A stretch of DNA of 34,260 nt from Xanthobacter autotrophicus (GCF_029991245.1 NZ_JAIVFO010000036.1:1-34260), one strand, 5' to 3'; positions 9,587 to 18,633 are shown, counted from the first letter of the stretch. The notes: a model not told the origin generated them from the sequence alone. A program made the numbers and translations.

Positions 9587-10489
9587 ATGGCCGAACACTC
9601 TAACAGCACGCAGAGGTCTCACCCCCACGCACCGCCTCTGGTGTCCGGACTGTCCGCCTTTGCCGGCCAGTACGATCTCATCCTCTGCGATGTCTGGGGT
9701 GTGCTGCACAACGGCGTCGCCGCCTTCCCCTCCGCCTGCGACGCGCTCACCCGCATGCGCGCGGACGGGGCGTCCGTGGTCCTGGTTTCCAACGCGCCGC
9801 GGCCCCACCCCTTCGTCATGCAGATGCTGGACGGCCTCGGCGTGCCGCGCACCGCCTATGACGCCATCGTCACCTCCGGCGACGTGACCCGCGAGATGCT
9901 GGCGGCCCGCACCGGCGCGCGCACCTATCATCTGGGTCCCGAGCGCGACCTCGGCCTGTTCGAGGGCCTCGATCTCGTCCTCACCGATCTCGCCGGGGCC
10001 GACCTCGTGGTGGTCACCGGCCTCTTCCACGACGAAGTGGAGACCCCGGACGACTACGTCGAGGCCATCGCCGCCATGAAGGCCCGGGACCTGCCCATGA
10101 TCTGCGCCAATCCCGACCTCGTCGTGGAACGGGGCGAGCACCTCATCTTCTGCTCCGGCGCCATCGCCAAGGCCTATGAGGAGGTCGGCGGCAAGGCCAT
10201 CTGGTGCGGCAAGCCCTACCGGCCCATCTACGACACCGCCTTCGCCCATGCGGAGGTGATCCGCGGCGGCGCCATCGACCGCGCCCGCGTGCTCGGCATC
10301 GGCGATGCCCTGCGCACCGACATCGCCGGGGCCAACGATGCCGGCTTCGACAGCCTGTTCATCTCCGGCGGCATCCATGCCCAGGAGCTGAAATCAGTCG
10401 ACGGCGCCATTCCGGACACCGAAAGCCTCGCCGAGCTGTTCACCGGCCACGCCCATCCGCGGGGCGTCATGCCCCGCCTCACCTGGTGA
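9587..10489 (+). CDS. HAD-superfamily class IIA (NagD-like) hydrolase, TIGR01459 type
   Basis: A 300-residue predicted phosphatase. HAD motif I is DVWGVLHNG (35-43), motif II is SNAP (68-71), the motif III lysine is probably in CGKPYRPIY (207-215), and motif IV is GDALRTD (239-245). The pattern with Trp after the first motif Asp and a capping insertion between motifs II and III marks the class IIA/NagD group, matching the TIGR01459 alphaproteobacterial subfamily. The substrate is not known. In Rhizobiales this gene often sits beside ribF, as here, so a flavin-phosphate-related role is conceivable but is inference. The ATG at 9587 has AAGAGGAG (9571-9578). A longer in-frame extension from 9446 lacks this site and looks non-coding. 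Confidence 0.85.
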   Translation: MAEHSNSTQRSHPHAPPLVSGLSAFAGQYDLILCDVWGVLHNGVAAFPSACDALTRMRADGASVVLVSNAPRPHPFVMQMLDGLGVPRTAYDAIVTSGDVTREMLAARTGARTYHLGPERDLGLFEGLDLVLTDLAGADLVVVTGLFHDEVETPDDYVEAIAAMKARDLPMICANPDLVVERGEHLIFCSGAIAKAYEEVGGKAIWCGKPYRPIYDTAFAHAEVIRGGAIDRARVLGIGDALRTDIAGANDAGFDSLFISGGIHAQELKSVDGAIPDTESLAELFTGHAHPRGVMPRLTW

Positions 10490-10520
10490 GGTGCCCTTGA
10501 CGCCTCCCGGCGCCAGCGCC

Positions 10521-10610
10521 TAGAGCACCTGTTCCTCGTCGGCGCCGGCGCGCGTTTGCGCCGGGAGACGCCGCGTTTCGCCGAGATCATGTTTCACGAG
10601 ATCATGTTTC
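10521..10610. repeat. Fourth TAGAGC-headed element and a 15-bp tandem duplication before ribF
   Basis: Between the HAD gene and ribF a TAGAGC head (10521) recurs, as in the cluster after murD. Further on, CGAGATCATGTTTC occurs twice in tandem (10582-10595 and 10597-10610), separated by one A. The copies contain GTTTCACG, like half of a parS site, but no full palindrome. A role in ribF regulation is not evident, and I see no FMN-riboswitch core. Confidence 0.4.
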
Positions 10611-10650
10611 GCTCAGAGACGACAAGACAAGGCAAGGCCGCCGCCCGCCG

Positions 10651-11601
10651 ATGACAGGTGATCCCTCTTCCGACTTTCTCCTGGTGCGCGGCAGCGTGCC
10701 GCTTCCGCCCGCTTTGGCGCGGCCGGTGGTGGCCATCGGCAATTTCGACGGCGTGCATCGCGGCCACCGGGCGGTGTTCGATACCGCCCGCGCCATGGCA
10801 GCCGAGGCCGGTGTGCCGGCCATCGCCGTCACCTTCGAGCCCCATCCGCGCACCTTCTTCAATCCCGCCTCGGCGCCGTTCCGCCTCACGCCGGAGCCGC
10901 GCAAGCTGCGCCACATCGCCGAAAGCGGGTTGAAGGGTGCCATCGTGCTGCCCTTCGACGCCCAGCTGGCCGCCATGGAGGCGGAGGATTTCGTGCGCGA
11001 GATCCTGGTGGGCCGCTATGATGTGACCGGCGTCGCGGTGGGGTTCGACTTCCATTTCGGCCGCGCCCGCGCCGGCTCCCCGGCTTTCCTCGAAGACGCC
11101 GGGCGGCGGTACGGTTTCAAGGTCACGGTGGTGCCCCCCATGCGGGACGAGGACGACGCCATCTCCTCCACCGCCATCCGCAGCGCGCTGGCTTCCGGGC
11201 AGGTGGGCCATGCGGCGCACATGCTGGGCCGGCCGTTCGCGGTGGCGGCCGAGGTCCTGCACGGCGACAAGCGCGGCCGCACCATCGGCTTTCCCACCGC
11301 CAACCTCGCCCTCGCCGAGGACATGGAGCTGGCCTTCGGCATCTATGCGGTACGCGCGCTGACGCCGCTGGGCCGCTTCGACGGGGTGGCCAATTACGGC
11401 CGCCGGCCCACCTTCGACAATGGCCGCCCGCTGCTGGAAGTGCATCTGTTCGACTTTTCCGGCGACCTCTACGGCGCGATGCTGGAAGTGGAATTCCACG
11501 CCTACCTGCGGCCCGAGCTGAAATTCGACGGCGTCACGGCCCTCGTCGCCCAGATCGCGGCCGATGCACGGCAGGCCCGCGACGTCCTTGCCCGGATTTG
11601 A
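10651..11601 (+). CDS. ribF: Bifunctional riboflavin kinase / FAD synthetase RibF
   Basis: Converts riboflavin to FMN (kinase) and FMN to FAD (adenylyltransferase). The 316-residue product has the nucleotidyltransferase motif IGNFDGVHRGHR (29-40) and ISSTAIR (171-177) in the N-terminal FAD synthetase domain. These are followed by the riboflavin-kinase domain with GRTIGFPTANL (209-219) and VANYGRRPTFDNGRPLLEVHLFDF (about 246-270). Length and domain order match the usual prokaryotic enzyme (about 310 residues). The ATG at 10651 is preceded by purine-rich AAGGCAAGG at a rather long distance. It lies 161 bases after the HAD gene and 72 bases before the aminotransferase gene. Confidence 0.95.
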   Translation: MTGDPSSDFLLVRGSVPLPPALARPVVAIGNFDGVHRGHRAVFDTARAMAAEAGVPAIAVTFEPHPRTFFNPASAPFRLTPEPRKLRHIAESGLKGAIVLPFDAQLAAMEAEDFVREILVGRYDVTGVAVGFDFHFGRARAGSPAFLEDAGRRYGFKVTVVPPMRDEDDAISSTAIRSALASGQVGHAAHMLGRPFAVAAEVLHGDKRGRTIGFPTANLALAEDMELAFGIYAVRALTPLGRFDGVANYGRRPTFDNGRPLLEVHLFDFSGDLYGAMLEVEFHAYLRPELKFDGVTALVAQIAADARQARDVLARI

Positions 11602-11673
11602 GTGCGCAGGTCCCGCCCCTGCGATCTGAGTTAGCCGCACCTTAACCGGCGGGGCTTCATTCTCGCGACCACC

Positions 11674-12924
11674 ATGATCGCCGCGAGAAAAGACCGCTCC
11701 GCCGTGCCAGCCTCACCCGTCGCGCCTCCCGAGGACCGCCGCTCGCCCTTCATCCGCCTCGCCGACCTGTTGGCGGGGATCGATCCCGGCCGCCAGCCCC
11801 TGAGCGCGGCGGTGGGCGAGCCGCAGCACGCCATGCCCGCCTTCGTCGGCCCGGTGCTGGCGCAGGCGCTGCCCGGCTTCGGCCGCTATCCCCGTGCCGA
11901 GGGCACCCCCACTTTCCGCGCCGCCGCCGCCCGCTGGCTGGCGCAGCGCTATGCCCTGGCCCGCCCCATCGATGCGGACCGCGAGGTGCTGGCGCTCAAC
12001 GGCTCCCGCGAGGGCCTGTTCTCCGCCGCCATCGTGGCGCGGCGGCTGACCGATCCCAAGAAGGGAGCCAAGGGCCGCCCCGCCATGCTGCTGCCCAACC
12101 CCTTCTACGCCGCCTATGCCGCCGGCGCGGAGGCGGCCGGCTGCGAGGCGGTGGTGGTGCCCACCTCCCGCGACAGCGGCTGGCTGCCCGACCTCGACGC
12201 CCTCGACAAGGACCTCCTCGACCGTACGGTGGCGCTCTACATCGCCTCCCCCGCCAATCCGCAGGGCTCCATCGCGTCTGCCGCCTATCTCGGCCGGGCG
12301 CTGGAGCTGGCGCGCCGGCACGGGGCCTTCCTGTTCTCGGACGAGTGCTATTCGGAAATCTACCTGGGCGCGGAAAAGCCCGCCGGCATCCTGGAAGTGG
12401 CGGGCGGCGACTTCAGCCGGGCGGTGGCCTTCAACTCCCTGTCGAAGCGCTCGTCCCTGCCTGGCCTGCGCTGCGGCTTCTGCGCCGGCGATCCGGCCTT
12501 CCTGAAGGATTTCCTCGCCTTCCGCTGGGTGGCGGCGCCGCAGGTGCCGGAGCCGTTGCAGGCGGTGGCGGTGGCGGCGCTGGAGGACGAGGTCCATGTG
12601 ACCGCCTCCCGCGATCTCTACCGCGCCAAGTTCGACCTCGCCGACCGCCTGCTGGAGGGGCGCCTCGGCTATGAGCGGCCGGGCGGCGGCTTCTTCCTGT
12701 GGCTCGACGTGTCGCACCTCGCCTCCGACACCCTGTCGGGCGGCGAGGCGGCGGCGGTGAAGCTGTGGCGCGAGCAGGGCCTGCGCACGGTGCCCGGCGG
12801 CTATCTCGCCCGCCGCGACCTGACCGGCGCCAACCCCGCCGCAGACTTCCTGCGCGTCGCCTTGGTCCAGGATCTTCCCACCTGCGAGGAGGTGCTGACC
12901 CGCCTCGTCGCCGCCCTCACCTGA
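11674..12924 (+). CDS. dapC: PLP-dependent class I/II aminotransferase, DapC-like
   Basis: Fold-type I aminotransferase of 416 residues. Visible features are the substrate-loop Tyr region (FGRYPRAEGTPTFR, about 69-82), PNPFY (141-145), the PLP-binding SPANPQG (192-198), DECYSE (223-228) with the ring-stacking Asp, and the Schiff-base lysine in SLSKRS (K258) followed by GLRCGF. Proteins of this type next to ftsK in Rhizobiales are usually annotated succinyldiaminopimelate transaminase (DapC), which makes the DAP/lysine precursor. That substrate cannot be proved from sequence alone, so the symbol is tentative. The ATG at 11674 lacks a strong ribosome-binding site; a GTG at 11704 is an alternative. 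Confidence 0.82.
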   Translation: MIAARKDRSAVPASPVAPPEDRRSPFIRLADLLAGIDPGRQPLSAAVGEPQHAMPAFVGPVLAQALPGFGRYPRAEGTPTFRAAAARWLAQRYALARPIDADREVLALNGSREGLFSAAIVARRLTDPKKGAKGRPAMLLPNPFYAAYAAGAEAAGCEAVVVPTSRDSGWLPDLDALDKDLLDRTVALYIASPANPQGSIASAAYLGRALELARRHGAFLFSDECYSEIYLGAEKPAGILEVAGGDFSRAVAFNSLSKRSSLPGLRCGFCAGDPAFLKDFLAFRWVAAPQVPEPLQAVAVAALEDEVHVTASRDLYRAKFDLADRLLEGRLGYERPGGGFFLWLDVSHLASDTLSGGEAAAVKLWREQGLRTVPGGYLARRDLTGANPAADFLRVALVQDLPTCEEVLTRLVAALT

Positions 12925-12939
12925 AGGAGAGCTGCGCCG

Positions 12940-15423
12940 ATGCCGAGGGCCAGAAGCCGTTCCTCCACCGCCGATGCCGTGCTGAACACCCGCATGCCGC
13001 CCGCCGCCCCGCGCTTCGACCTCATCCCCGAGGGCGTGCGGCTCGCCGTGCGGCGGCGTGGCCGCGAAATCGTCGGCACCAGCCTCATCATCGCGACGCT
13101 GACCTCCTTCGTCGCGCTGGGCTCCTGGTCGGCCTCGGACCCCAGCCTGTCCAACGCCACCCATGCCCCGGTCACCAACCTTCTGGGCTGGCCCGGCGCG
13201 GTGGTGGCGGACCTGCTGGTGCAGTTGTTCGGCCTCGCCGCCCTCGCGGTGCTGCTGCCGCCGCTCTATTACGGCTGGCGGCTGGTGACCCACCGCCCCT
13301 TCAGCCGCGAGCGCATGCGCACCACCTGCTGGCTCATCGGCGTGCTGGGGGCCACCGCCTTCCTCGGCGCCCTGCCCCGGCCTGACACCTGGCCCGGCCT
13401 CACCGGCATGGGCGGGGCTCTGGGCGATCTGTTTCCCCGGGCGCTGGGCGTGGTGCGCGGCTCGGCGGCCTCGGTCATCGATGCCCTGGTCATCGGCGCG
13501 GCGGGCCTTGCCTTCGGCACCACCGGCCTGTTCCTCGCGGTGAGCGGCGGACGGCGCACGCCCCTGAAGGTCGCCCCCGACACCGAGCTGCCCGGCGAGA
13601 TGGGCGACGAGGACGAGGAGGACGACGGCGCCGCCGTGTCCCTCGGCGCGCTCACCCACACTTTTCTGTCCTGGAAGGCCCGCATCAACGTCGCCGGGCT
13701 CCTCGGCCGCAGGCGTGACGCGGCACCCCGCGGCGCGGACGCGGCAGGCGCGGCTCCAAGGCGCGGTGGCGAGCGCCAGGAACCCCGCCTCAGCGGCGCC
13801 GGTGCGACCCTGGAGCCGAAAGCCGAAGCCGCGCAGGATCTCGGCAGCGGCGACGCGCGCGGGCGCTCCAACCGGCGCGATGCCGGCGGACGGCGCGGGT
13901 CCCGTCGTGGCGGCTACCAGCACCCCGCCCTCGACCTCCTGACCCCTGCGGTTCAAACCAAGGCCCCGGCCATGAGCCCGGAGGCGCTGGCCGACACCGC
14001 CAAGGAACTGAAGGGCACGCTGGAGGACTTCGGCGTGCGCGGCGAGATCGGCCAGGTGCGCCCCGGCCCCGTGGTCACCCTCTACGAGCTGGAGCCGGCG
14101 CCCGGCATCAAGTCGTCCCGCGTCATCGGCCTGGCCGACGACATCGCCCGCTCCATGAGCGCGGTGTCGGCGCGCGTGGCCGTGGTGCCGGGCCGCAACG
14201 CCATCGGCATCGAGCTGCCCAACCAGAAGCGCGAGAAGGTGCTGCTGCGCGAGCTGCTCGCCACCAAGGATTTCGGCGATTCGGGCCACAAGCTCGCCAT
14301 CGCGCTGGGCAAGACCATCGGCGGCGATCCGGTGATCGTGGACCTCGCCCGCATGCCGCATTTGCTGGTGGCCGGCACCACCGGATCGGGCAAGTCGGTG
14401 GCCATCAATACCATGATCCTCTCCCTGCTCTACCGGCTGAAGCCGGAGCAGTGCCGCCTCATCATGGTGGACCCCAAGATGCTGGAGCTGTCCGTCTACG
14501 ACGGCATCCCGCATCTCCTCGCCCCCGTGGTCACCGATCCCAAGAAGGCGGTGGTGGCCCTGAAGTGGGCGGTGAAGGAGATGGAGGACCGCTACAAGAA
14601 GATGTCGAAGCTGGGCGTCCGCAACATCGACGGCTTCAACGCCCGGGTGAAGGATTCCACCGACAAGGGCGAGACCTTGGCCCGCACGGTGCAGACCGGC
14701 TTCGACCATGACACCGGCGAGGCCATCTACGAGCGCGAGGAGATGAACCTCGAGCCCCTGCCCTATATCGTGGTCATCGTGGACGAGATGGCCGACCTGA
14801 TGCTGGTGGCCGGCAAGGACATCGAAGGCGCCATCCAGCGCCTCGCCCAGATGGCCCGCGCCGCCGGCATCCACCTGGTGATGGCCACCCAGCGCCCCTC
14901 GGTGGACGTGATCACGGGCACCATCAAGGCCAATTTCCCCACCCGCATCTCGTTCCAGGTGACGAGCAAGATCGACAGCCGCACCATCCTCGGCGAGATG
15001 GGCGCCGAGCAGCTGCTCGGCCAGGGCGACATGCTCTACATGGCCGGCGGCGGGCGCATCTCCCGCGTGCACGGCCCCTTCGTCTCCGACGAGGAGGTGG
15101 AGAGCGTGGTGAAGCACCTGAAAGCCCAGGGCGTGCCCTCCTATGTGGAGGCGGTGACCGCCGAAACCGACGAGGAGGACGCGGACGGCGCGGTATTCGA
15201 CAAGGGCGGCTTCGGCGAGGAGGGGCAGGACCTTTATTCGCAAGCGGTCGCCGTGGTCATGCGCGACCGCAAGTGCTCCACCTCCTACATCCAGCGCCGG
15301 CTGCAGATCGGCTACAACCGCGCCGCATCCCTGGTGGAGCGCATGGAGAAGGAAGGCCTTGTCGCCGCCCCCAACCATGCCGGCAAGCGCGAGATCCTGA
15401 TGCCGGAAGAGGCGGCCGAGTAA
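12940..15423 (+). CDS. ftsK: DNA translocase FtsK
   Basis: Septum-anchored motor that pumps DNA toward dif and activates XerCD late in division. The 827-residue product has about four N-terminal membrane helices (near 46-63, 88-112, 129-145 and 179-203), an acidic then Arg/Ala/Gly-rich linker (about 215-340), and the alpha/beta motor. The motor carries Walker A GTTGSGKS (479-486), a Walker B-like [12 protein letters not shown], and [13 protein letters not shown]. The C-terminal winged-helix gamma domain ([25 protein letters not shown]) reads KOPS sites. The ATG at 12940 has AAGGAG (12924-12929) overlapping the stop of the previous gene. The linker is shorter than in E. coli, as is usual in Alphaproteobacteria. 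Confidence 0.97.
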   Translation: MPRARSRSSTADAVLNTRMPPAAPRFDLIPEGVRLAVRRRGREIVGTSLIIATLTSFVALGSWSASDPSLSNATHAPVTNLLGWPGAVVADLLVQLFGLAALAVLLPPLYYGWRLVTHRPFSRERMRTTCWLIGVLGATAFLGALPRPDTWPGLTGMGGALGDLFPRALGVVRGSAASVIDALVIGAAGLAFGTTGLFLAVSGGRRTPLKVAPDTELPGEMGDEDEEDDGAAVSLGALTHTFLSWKARINVAGLLGRRRDAAPRGADAAGAAPRRGGERQEPRLSGAGATLEPKAEAAQDLGSGDARGRSNRRDAGGRRGSRRGGYQHPALDLLTPAVQTKAPAMSPEALADTAKELKGTLEDFGVRGEIGQVRPGPVVTLYELEPAPGIKSSRVIGLADDIARSMSAVSARVAVVPGRNAIGIELPNQKREKVLLRELLATKDFGDSGHKLAIALGKTIGGDPVIVDLARMPHLLVAGTTGSGKSVAINTMILSLLYRLKPEQCRLIMVDPKMLELSVYDGIPHLLAPVVTDPKKAVVALKWAVKEMEDRYKKMSKLGVRNIDGFNARVKDSTDKGETLARTVQTGFDHDTGEAIYEREEMNLEPLPYIVVIVDEMADLMLVAGKDIEGAIQRLAQMARAAGIHLVMATQRPSVDVITGTIKANFPTRISFQVTSKIDSRTILGEMGAEQLLGQGDMLYMAGGGRISRVHGPFVSDEEVESVVKHLKAQGVPSYVEAVTAETDEEDADGAVFDKGGFGEEGQDLYSQAVAVVMRDRKCSTSYIQRRLQIGYNRAASLVERMEKEGLVAAPNHAGKREILMPEEAAE

Positions 15424-15431
15424 AACCCTCC

Positions 15432-15456
15432 CGGCCCCGGTCAAAGACCGGGGCCG
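15432..15456 (+). terminator. Terminator-like hairpin after ftsK
   Basis: A perfect 11-base stem (CGGCCCCGGTC at 15432-15442, complement at 15446-15456) with an AAA loop lies eight bases past the ftsK stop. Only a weak T-rich tail (TTGGTAT) follows, so termination efficiency is uncertain. Confidence 0.6.
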
Positions 15457-15673
15457 TTGGTATAAAACCCCTGCGCTCTACACCCGGTGCCTGCAACGGT
15501 ATTCGCCGGCGGACTTGCGCGCACGCAATGCCAGGCCACAGGATCGCCATACGCCTTGGGCAAGGTCTATATTGACAAGATGTTCCTCCGATCAGCCTGC
15601 GCCGGGGCGGGGTCGGAACCAGACTTCAGGTTTCGCACTTCCCGTCCCGAACGCCGCGCGCCAGAGACCCTCA

Positions 15674-16498
15674 ATGATGCCGAGCCGCCCACCCGCCTCG
15701 TCCCGCGTCCGCCGCTGCCTGTCGCCGCTCGCGCGCAGCCTCGCCGGCGCCGGCTGCCTTGCTGCGACCTTCGCCGTGCTGTCGGGCGGCGCCGCCTCGG
15801 CCCAGACCATCCTGCCCCCCGGCGACCTGATGAAGCCGCAGGCCAAGCAGAGCGCGCCCAACGCCGCTCCCCTGCCGCCACAGAAGCCCGGCGCGCCCTC
15901 TGTCTCGGTCGCCCAGGCGGCGCCGCCGCAGGTGCAGGTTGCCGCCGCCAACCCGGACGGACGGGCGCCCCGCGCCACCGTCGATCGCATTACCAGCTAC
16001 TATAATTCGGTGCAGTCGCTGACCGGCAACTTCACCCAGATCGATCCGGACGGCACCCGCCGCACCGGCGACGTCTACATGCAGAAGCCCGGCCGCGTGC
16101 GCTTCGAATACGATGCGCCGAGCCCGGTGGAGCTGATCGCCAACGGCCAGTCGGTGGCGGTGCGCGACCGCAAGCTGAACACCCAGGACATCACGCCCCT
16201 GTCGCAGACGCCCCTGCGCTTCCTGCTGGCGGAGCGCATCGACCTTGCCAGCGATCCCCATGTGGCGGGCGTGTTCCAGGACGACAAGTTCATCTCGGTG
16301 ATCATTCAGGAGCAGGTGCCCATGATGGGCACCTATCGACTGCTGATCCTGTTCGATGCCAAGACATCCGCGCTGAAGCAGTGGATCATCACCGATCCGC
16401 AGGGCTACGATACACAGGTCACGCTTTCCAACCTGCAGGTTAACAAGAAGCCGGACCCCAAGCTGTTCGTGATCAATTTCGAACGGATGCTGCAGTAA
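15674..16498 (+). CDS. lolA: Outer-membrane lipoprotein carrier protein LolA
   Basis: Periplasmic chaperone that takes lipoproteins from LolCDE to the outer membrane. The 274-residue product begins with a signal peptide (Arg-rich n-region, hydrophobic about 20-38, likely cleavage after ASA at 41-43), then a low-complexity Pro/Ala/Gln segment to about residue 95. The LolA fold follows: YYNSVQSLTGNFTQIDPDGTRRTGDVYMQKPGRVRFEYDAPSPVELIANGQSVAVRD and a C-terminal LSNLQVNKKPDPKLFVI. The ATG at 15674 was chosen because it starts the signal peptide; an earlier in-frame ATG at 15515 would bury it. It is longer than E. coli LolA (about 200) because of the linker. A self-complementary GCGGCTGCAGCCGC (16501-16514) lies between its stop and the convergent recR. 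Confidence 0.9.
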   Translation: MMPSRPPASSRVRRCLSPLARSLAGAGCLAATFAVLSGGAASAQTILPPGDLMKPQAKQSAPNAAPLPPQKPGAPSVSVAQAAPPQVQVAAANPDGRAPRATVDRITSYYNSVQSLTGNFTQIDPDGTRRTGDVYMQKPGRVRFEYDAPSPVELIANGQSVAVRDRKLNTQDITPLSQTPLRFLLAERIDLASDPHVAGVFQDDKFISVIIQEQVPMMGTYRLLILFDAKTSALKQWIITDPQGYDTQVTLSNLQVNKKPDPKLFVINFERMLQ

Positions 16499-16529
16499 CA
16501 GCGGCTGCAGCCGCCCCCGCGGGAAACCC

Positions 16530-17135
16530 TCACATCTGCGTGCGGGCGCGGATGGCGGCAGACAGGGTGCCCTCGTCGAGATAGTCGAGTTCGCCGCCCA
16601 CCGGCACGCCCTGGGCGAGGCGGGTCACCCGCACGTGAGCCTCCCGCAGGAGATCGGTGATGTAATGGGCGGTGGTCTGCCCATCGACGGTGGCGCCGAG
16701 GGCCAGGATGACCTCGCCCACCTCGTCCTCATGCACCCGGGTGACCAGCCTGGCGAGGTTGAGGTCCTCCGGTCCCACCCCGTCGAGGGGCGAGAGCACG
16801 CCGCCAAGCACGTGATAGGGGGCATTGAGGGCGCCAGCCCGCTCCAGCGCCCACAAATCGCCCACGTCCGCCACCACCACGAGGGTGCGCCGGTCGCGCG
16901 AGGCGTCGGTGCAGATGGTGCAGGGATCGCAGACATCGACATTGCCGCAACGGCGGCATTCCACGATTTTCCCCAGCGCATCCGTCAGGGCGGCGGCGAG
17001 CGGCGCCATCAGGGCCTCGCGCTTCTTGATGAGATGCAGTGCCACCCGGCGCGCCGAGCGCGGCCCGAGCCCAGGCAGGCGGGCGATAAGCTGGATCAGG
17101 CGCTCGATCTCGGGGCCGGCGACGGCGCGGGGCAT
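16530..17135 (-). CDS. recR: Recombination protein RecR
   Basis: Recombination-mediator protein that, with RecF/RecO, loads RecA at gaps and replication-fork damage. The 201-residue product matches the family. It has an N-terminal helix-hairpin-helix ([21 protein letters not shown], about 15-36), a C4 zinc finger (C60, C63, C69, C72), a Toprim domain beginning near [13 protein letters not shown] (about 86-98), and a C-terminal [16 protein letters not shown]. The ATG at 17135 has AGGAG five bases upstream, so a longer frame reaching 17204 is not used. In many Proteobacteria recR follows dnaX and ybaB. Neither is present here; about 0.9 kb of apparently non-coding DNA precedes it. Confidence 0.96.
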   Translation of the reverse strand: MPRAVAGPEIERLIQLIARLPGLGPRSARRVALHLIKKREALMAPLAAALTDALGKIVECRRCGNVDVCDPCTICTDASRDRRTLVVVADVGDLWALERAGALNAPYHVLGGVLSPLDGVGPEDLNLARLVTRVHEDEVGEVILALGATVDGQTTAHYITDLLREAHVRVTRLAQGVPVGGELDYLDEGTLSAAIRARTQM

Positions 17136-17463
17136 GATGTCTCCTGGATCAGGTTCCGATGAGCGGGTTCCGATCGGGTCGGGGCAGATGCTCTCTTGCT
17201 CCAAGTTGCCGGCGCCGGTCTACCGCAGACTTGGCAATTCACGAGCAAAGCCCGCCAAGACACCCCAATAGACTGAAGCGGATGCCTTGCCATAACGTGA
17301 TCCCGGCGCGCCAAAGCATCTCCGGCCGATTTCTCGGCCGCTCCTGCGAAGCGGCGGAAGGCACCTGAAGCAAAGCCTGATCGGACGGGTCTGATCTGAC
17401 GAGGTCCGGCCCTGAACACCAGCGCAGTGAAAGCGGTATCCCATCGGCCCACACGCGGCAACG

Positions 17464-17522
17464 GCACTTGCCAGTATGCGACTTGCCAGGATGCGACTTG
17501 CCGGCGTCCGACTTGCCGGGAC
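17464..17522. repeat. Degenerate 15-bp tandem repeat, four copies
   Basis: Four adjacent units share the core ACTTGCC: 17464-17477 (14 bases), 17478-17492, 17493-17507 and 17508-17522. The middle two differ only in their last four or five bases (GCGACTTGCCAGGAT versus GCGACTTGCCGGCGT). Read on the minus strand they would give a five-residue repeat ending in ASR, but no credible gene contains it. Confidence 0.7.
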
Positions 17523-17946
17523 GCGGCAGGCCGAGGACGCAATGCAGGTCTGAACCGGTGCGATATCACCCATCTGCATGGACCATAGCTTTGCGGTATG
17601 CGCCTCTTCTTTGCCGTCGGATCTTGACAGATCATACCCGCTTGAAGGTTCTCCCGCACCCCATTGCGACCGAAAGTTGCGCACAGTGCGGCGTTGTACT
17701 TCCTTACAGGAAACAAGAAGAAGAGCCATCGGAAGGGGTTGAGCACCATCTCGCAGAGCGCGGCGCCGGCGCGCTACGCGGATGCCGGACGCCAACACTT
17801 CTCCTTCTCGATGTTTTCATCTGAGAAGGCGGCGATTCGCTGATGTCACAAGGATCAAATGTGGCCTTTCCGTGCCTCCCATGACGCCCGATGGCAGGCG
17901 CAAACCCGCATTATTGCTCGATCTTCAAGAGTTTTCACAGACAGGA

Positions 17947-17974
17947 TTGTATTTCTTTCGGCTGGTGCTATAGA
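17947..17974 (+). promoter_or_regulatory. Candidate promoter for mucR
   Basis: TTGTAT (17947-17952) and TATAGA (17969-17974), separated by 16 bases, resemble sigma70 -35 and -10 elements in the A+T-rich stretch about 100 bases upstream of the mucR GTG. MucR family members usually bind A+T-rich DNA and repress their own genes, so this stretch is a plausible operator too. Confidence 0.45.
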
Positions 17975-18069
17975 TTATTTGCGAAAAGTTCAGAAGCCGA
18001 TGTGGTGCCAGCCCGAAGCCGGAGCTCCCGCAACGCCCATCGCCACGAACAGACAGAAAGGGACTCCCC

Positions 18070-18537
18070 GTGAGCGACTCCGACTCCAATTCCACAACGC
18101 CGAGCTACATCGACTTCGCCACTGAAATTGTCGCTGCCTATGTGAGCAACAACAGTGTTTCGGCGACCGAGCTGCCGGCTCTCATCGAATCCGTCTACCG
18201 CGCCCTCGGCCAGCTCGGCACCCCGGCCGCGCCCGTGGTGGAAGAGCAGAAGCCCGCCGTGCCGGTGAAGAAGTCGGTGACGCCCGAATACATCATCTGC
18301 CTGGAAGACGGGAAGAAGTTCAAGTCGCTGAAGCGCCACCTGCGCACCAGCTACGGCATGACCCCCGAAGTCTACCGCGAGAAGTGGGGCCTGCCGAAGG
18401 ATTATCCCATGGTCGCGCCGGCCTATGCTGCCGCCCGCTCCGAGCTGGCCAAGAACATGGGCCTCGGCCAGACCCGCAAGAAGGCGCCCGTCGCCCCGGC
18501 CAAGAAGCCCGCCCGCCGCGCCAAGGCCGCGGCCTGA
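18070..18537 (+). CDS. mucR: MucR/Ros-family zinc-finger transcriptional regulator
   Basis: Small nucleoid-associated-type regulator. Family members control exopolysaccharide, motility, symbiosis or virulence genes and, in Caulobacter, are tied to the CtrA cell-cycle network. The 155-residue product has an acidic Ser-rich start, the N-terminal oligomerisation segment ([30 protein letters not shown], about 17-46), and the Ros/MucR finger region [36 protein letters not shown] (C77, D80 and H90 as likely zinc-site residues). The C-terminal tail is Lys/Ala-rich and basic. The start is GTG at 18070, preceded by AGAAAGGGA. It is convergent with parB and followed by a strong hairpin. Which MucR paralogue this is cannot be told. 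Confidence 0.93.
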   Translation: MSDSDSNSTTPSYIDFATEIVAAYVSNNSVSATELPALIESVYRALGQLGTPAAPVVEEQKPAVPVKKSVTPEYIICLEDGKKFKSLKRHLRTSYGMTPEVYREKWGLPKDYPMVAPAYAAARSELAKNMGLGQTRKKAPVAPAKKPARRAKAAA

Positions 18538-18545
18538 TCCAAAGC

Positions 18546-18583
18546 GGCCGCGCCCGGGGCCAGTCCCGGCGCGGCCCTTTATT
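18546..18583 (+). terminator. Rho-independent-type terminator of mucR
   Basis: A G+C-rich stem (GGCCGCGCC at 18546-18554 plus GGG, pairing with CCC plus GGCGCGGCC at 18568-18576) begins nine bases after the mucR stop and is followed by CTTTATT. It lies between convergent mucR and parB. Confidence 0.75.
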
Positions 18584-18633
18584 GATCAACGCCGCCTGTC
18601 CACTGTCGTGATCTCGATCTTCCGCGGTAAAAC

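Larger units (their letters stand above)
17136..18069. other. Long intergenic region between recR and mucR, no convincing gene
   Basis: About 930 bases separate the divergent recR and mucR genes. Several open frames cross it, but their translations are low-complexity (Arg/Ala/Ser-rich) or lack a start with a ribosome-binding site, and none resembles a known family. Visible structures are a short strong hairpin (CGGCCGA 17323-17329 with TCGGCCG 17334-17340), a 15-bp tandem repeat (17464-17522), and a progressively A+T-richer segment from about 17,900 that holds the likely mucR promoter. A small RNA or a decayed gene cannot be excluded. Confidence 0.5.

Noticed and set aside
10588-10610. Possible parS near ribF (TGTTTCACGAGATCATG)
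   Set aside because: Only the left half of the palindrome matches; the right half is not GTGAAACA.
10490-10650. FMN riboswitch upstream of ribF
   Set aside because: The RFN-element conserved segments are not visible; the gap holds a short repeat and a direct duplication only.
11713-15444. 1243-residue minus-strand open frame opposite the aminotransferase and ftsK genes
   Set aside because: Low-complexity antisense shadow. The plus strand carries complete, recognisable families across the whole span.
15572-15600. TTGACA as a lolA promoter -35
   Set aside because: No acceptable -10 element at 15-19 bases downstream.
17096-17749. Minus-strand open frame covering the recR start and the recR-mucR gap
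   Set aside because: No ribosome-binding site at a start, Arg/Ser-rich translation containing the tandem repeat, and overlap with recR in another frame.
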